From Allosediminivita sp964397775 (GTDB lineage: Bacteria > Pseudomonadota > Alphaproteobacteria > Rhodobacterales > Rhodobacteraceae), in the NCBI GenBank assembly GCA_964397775.1, contig CAYNKL010000055.1, positions 1 to 25,326 of the forward strand: a DNA stretch of 25,326 nt. Direction: 5' to 3'. Positions 24,047 through 25,326 of this stretch are shown one piece after another. Position numbers and translations under genes: made by a program. The first letter of the stretch is position 1. The number at the start of each line of letters is the position of its first letter. The notes below the pieces were generated by a model, which worked only from the letters and a program-made list of their open reading frames with translations, ran no database searches and had not been told where the DNA came from.

Positions 24047-25326
24047 ATGCTCGACTCGACAGTCACCGCGCAGGTGCAAGAGACGCTCGACAGCCTGAAC
24101 GCCGCCCTTGAGGAAGGCGACGTTGAGGCAGCCGCGGCTCTCTTTGCCACCGACAGCTACTGGCGCGACCTGGTCTCTGTGACCTGGAACCTGAAGACGG
24201 TGGAGGGGCCGTCCGGGGTTCGGGACATGCTGACCGCACAGCTTGGGTCCACGCGGCCCGGCAAGTTTGCCATGCAGGAGGGTGAGTTCCCCACGGAGGA
24301 CGGCGGCGTGATCACCGCCTGGGTCACCTTCGAGACCGCGGCCGGCCGCGGCTGGGGTCTGATGCGCCTGCGCGACGGGCGCATCTGGACACTGCTGACC
24401 GCGCTGCAGGAGCTGAAGGGCTTTGAGGAGAGCCGAGGCAAGCGCAGGCCCACGGGGGCGGAACATGGCGCGGCCAAGAACCGGACCTCGTGGAAGGAAA
24501 GGCGCGAGGCGGAAGAAGCCAGCCTTGGCTACACCGAACAGCCCTACACCGTCCTCATCGGCGGCGGACAGGGTGGCATCGCCCTTGGCGCGCGGCTGCG
24601 GCAGCTGGGCGTGCCGGCCATCGTGCTCGACAAGCACGACCGGCCCGGCGACCAGTGGCGGTCGCGGTACAAGTCGCTCTGCCTGCATGACCCGATCTGG
24701 TACGACCACCTTCCCTACATCAAGTTCCCCGACAACTGGCCGGTCTTCACGCCCAAGGACAAGGTGGGCGACTGGCTCGAGATGTACACCAAGGTCATGG
24801 AGATCCCCTACTGGACCCGCTCCGAGGTGCAGAAGGCCAGCTACGACGAGGCGTCGGGCACCTGGGAGGTCAAGGTCAACCGCGATGGCGAGGAGGTCAT
24901 CCTGCGCCCCACGCAGCTGGTGCTGGCGACCGGCATGTCGGGCAAGCCGAACATGCCGAAATTCCCCGGCATGGAGGACTTCAAGGGCACCATCCAGCAC
25001 AGTTCGCAGCATGACGGCCCGGACGACTGGACCGGCAAGAAGGTGGTGGTGATCGGGTCGAACAATTCTGCCCACGACATCTGCGCCGCGCTCTGGGAGG
25101 CGGATGCCGACGTCACCATGGTGCAGCGCAGTTCCACCCATATCGTCAAGTCCGACAGCCTCATGGAGATCGGCCTCGGCGCGCTCTACTCCGAGGATGC
25201 GGTGGCCTCGGGCATGACCACGGAAAAGGCCGACATGGTCTTTGCCTCTCTGCCCTACAAGATCATGCACGAGTTCCAGATCCCGCTCTACGACCAGATG
25301 CGCGAACGGGATGCCGAGTTCTACGC
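24047..25326 (+). CDS. flavin-containing monooxygenase with N-terminal NTF2/SnoaL-like domain (3' end cut)
   Basis: 426 residues are visible and the frame is open to the window end. The ATG has an excellent AGGAGGT site 6 nt upstream. Residues 1 to ~125 resemble an NTF2/SnoaL-like alpha+beta domain (LNAALEEGDVEAAAALFATD, then GWGLMRLRDGRIWTLLT). After a charged linker (~126-165) comes the FAD Rossmann motif VLIGGGQGGIALGARL (169-184), the segment LVLATGMSGKPNMPKFPG, the FMO-like FKGTIQHSSQH (312-322) and a second, NADPH-binding Rossmann motif VVVIGSNNSAHD (333-344). These enzymes use NADPH, O2 and FAD to oxygenate small nucleophiles or ketones. It is probably controlled by the adjacent AcoR-like regulator. 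The substrate is unknown, and Baeyer-Villiger activity cannot be judged. Confidence 0.92.
   Translation, partial: MLDSTVTAQVQETLDSLNAALEEGDVEAAAALFATDSYWRDLVSVTWNLKTVEGPSGVRDMLTAQLGSTRPGKFAMQEGEFPTEDGGVITAWVTFETAAGRGWGLMRLRDGRIWTLLTALQELKGFEESRGKRRPTGAEHGAAKNRTSWKERREAEEASLGYTEQPYTVLIGGGQGGIALGARLRQLGVPAIVLDKHDRPGDQWRSRYKSLCLHDPIWYDHLPYIKFPDNWPVFTPKDKVGDWLEMYTKVMEIPYWTRSEVQKASYDEASGTWEVKVNRDGEEVILRPTQLVLATGMSGKPNMPKFPGMEDFKGTIQHSSQHDGPDDWTGKKVVVIGSNNSAHDICAALWEADADVTMVQRSSTHIVKSDSLMEIGLGALYSEDAVASGMTTEKADMVFASLPYKIMHEFQIPLYDQMRERDAEFY

Overview
The window is high-GC DNA, densely packed with genes whose families and operon arrangements are typical of alphaproteobacteria, most likely the Rhodobacterales/Roseobacter group. 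This placement is inferred from protein flavour (peptide and sugar ABC transporters, IclR control, an acidic OmpA-domain protein, an AcoR-type regulator next to a flavin monooxygenase). No rRNA or other phylogenetic marker is present. I see no tRNA, rRNA, IS element, integrase, phage gene or CRISPR array.

Layout. (1) 1-2586: the 3' end of a sugar-use operon, with a GH43 beta-xylosidase-like enzyme cut by the window edge and a UgpC/MsmK-type sugar ABC ATPase. (2) 2812-3621, minus strand: an IclR regulator, probably with a TTG start, divergent from a long operon. The gap between them holds a perfect 17-bp palindrome and a second degenerate copy 21 bp away. (3) 3752-14517: a tightly coupled eight-gene operon encoding an M81 (MlrC-like) metallopeptidase, a complete oligopeptide-type ABC importer (binding protein, two permeases, fused double ATPase), two different M20 metallohydrolases and a gamma-glutamyltransferase-family Ntn hydrolase without a signal peptide. 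The simplest reading is uptake of a peptide or amide-linked compound followed by cytoplasmic hydrolysis. The last enzyme lacks the residues that canonical GGT uses to hold the gamma-glutamyl group, so the substrate may be unusual.

(4) 14768-19421: a cell-envelope stretch with a small secreted protein that looks frameshifted, a DUF2207 membrane protein with a Gly-rich tail, an unrecognised exported protein (probable TTG start), and a convergent DUF805 membrane protein that overlaps it by 41 bp. (5) 19422-19980 is a gene-free gap. (6) 19981-21981 encodes an exported OmpA-domain protein with an acidic, Ala/Glu/Thr/Pro-rich linker of about 330 residues containing no Lys, Arg or His, followed by a strong hairpin.

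(7) 22176-25326: an AcoR-like regulator whose AAA+ domain has lost the GAFTGA loop and the Walker B acidic pair, a cluster of GTTGC/GCAAC half-sites, and a flavin-dependent monooxygenase with an extra N-terminal NTF2/SnoaL-like domain, cut by the window end. The regulator probably controls the monooxygenase, perhaps without sigma-54.

The most interesting points are the divergent GGT-like enzyme in the peptide operon, the degenerate sigma-54-type regulator with its putative binding cluster, the tandem IclR operator and the extreme composition of the OmpA-domain protein.
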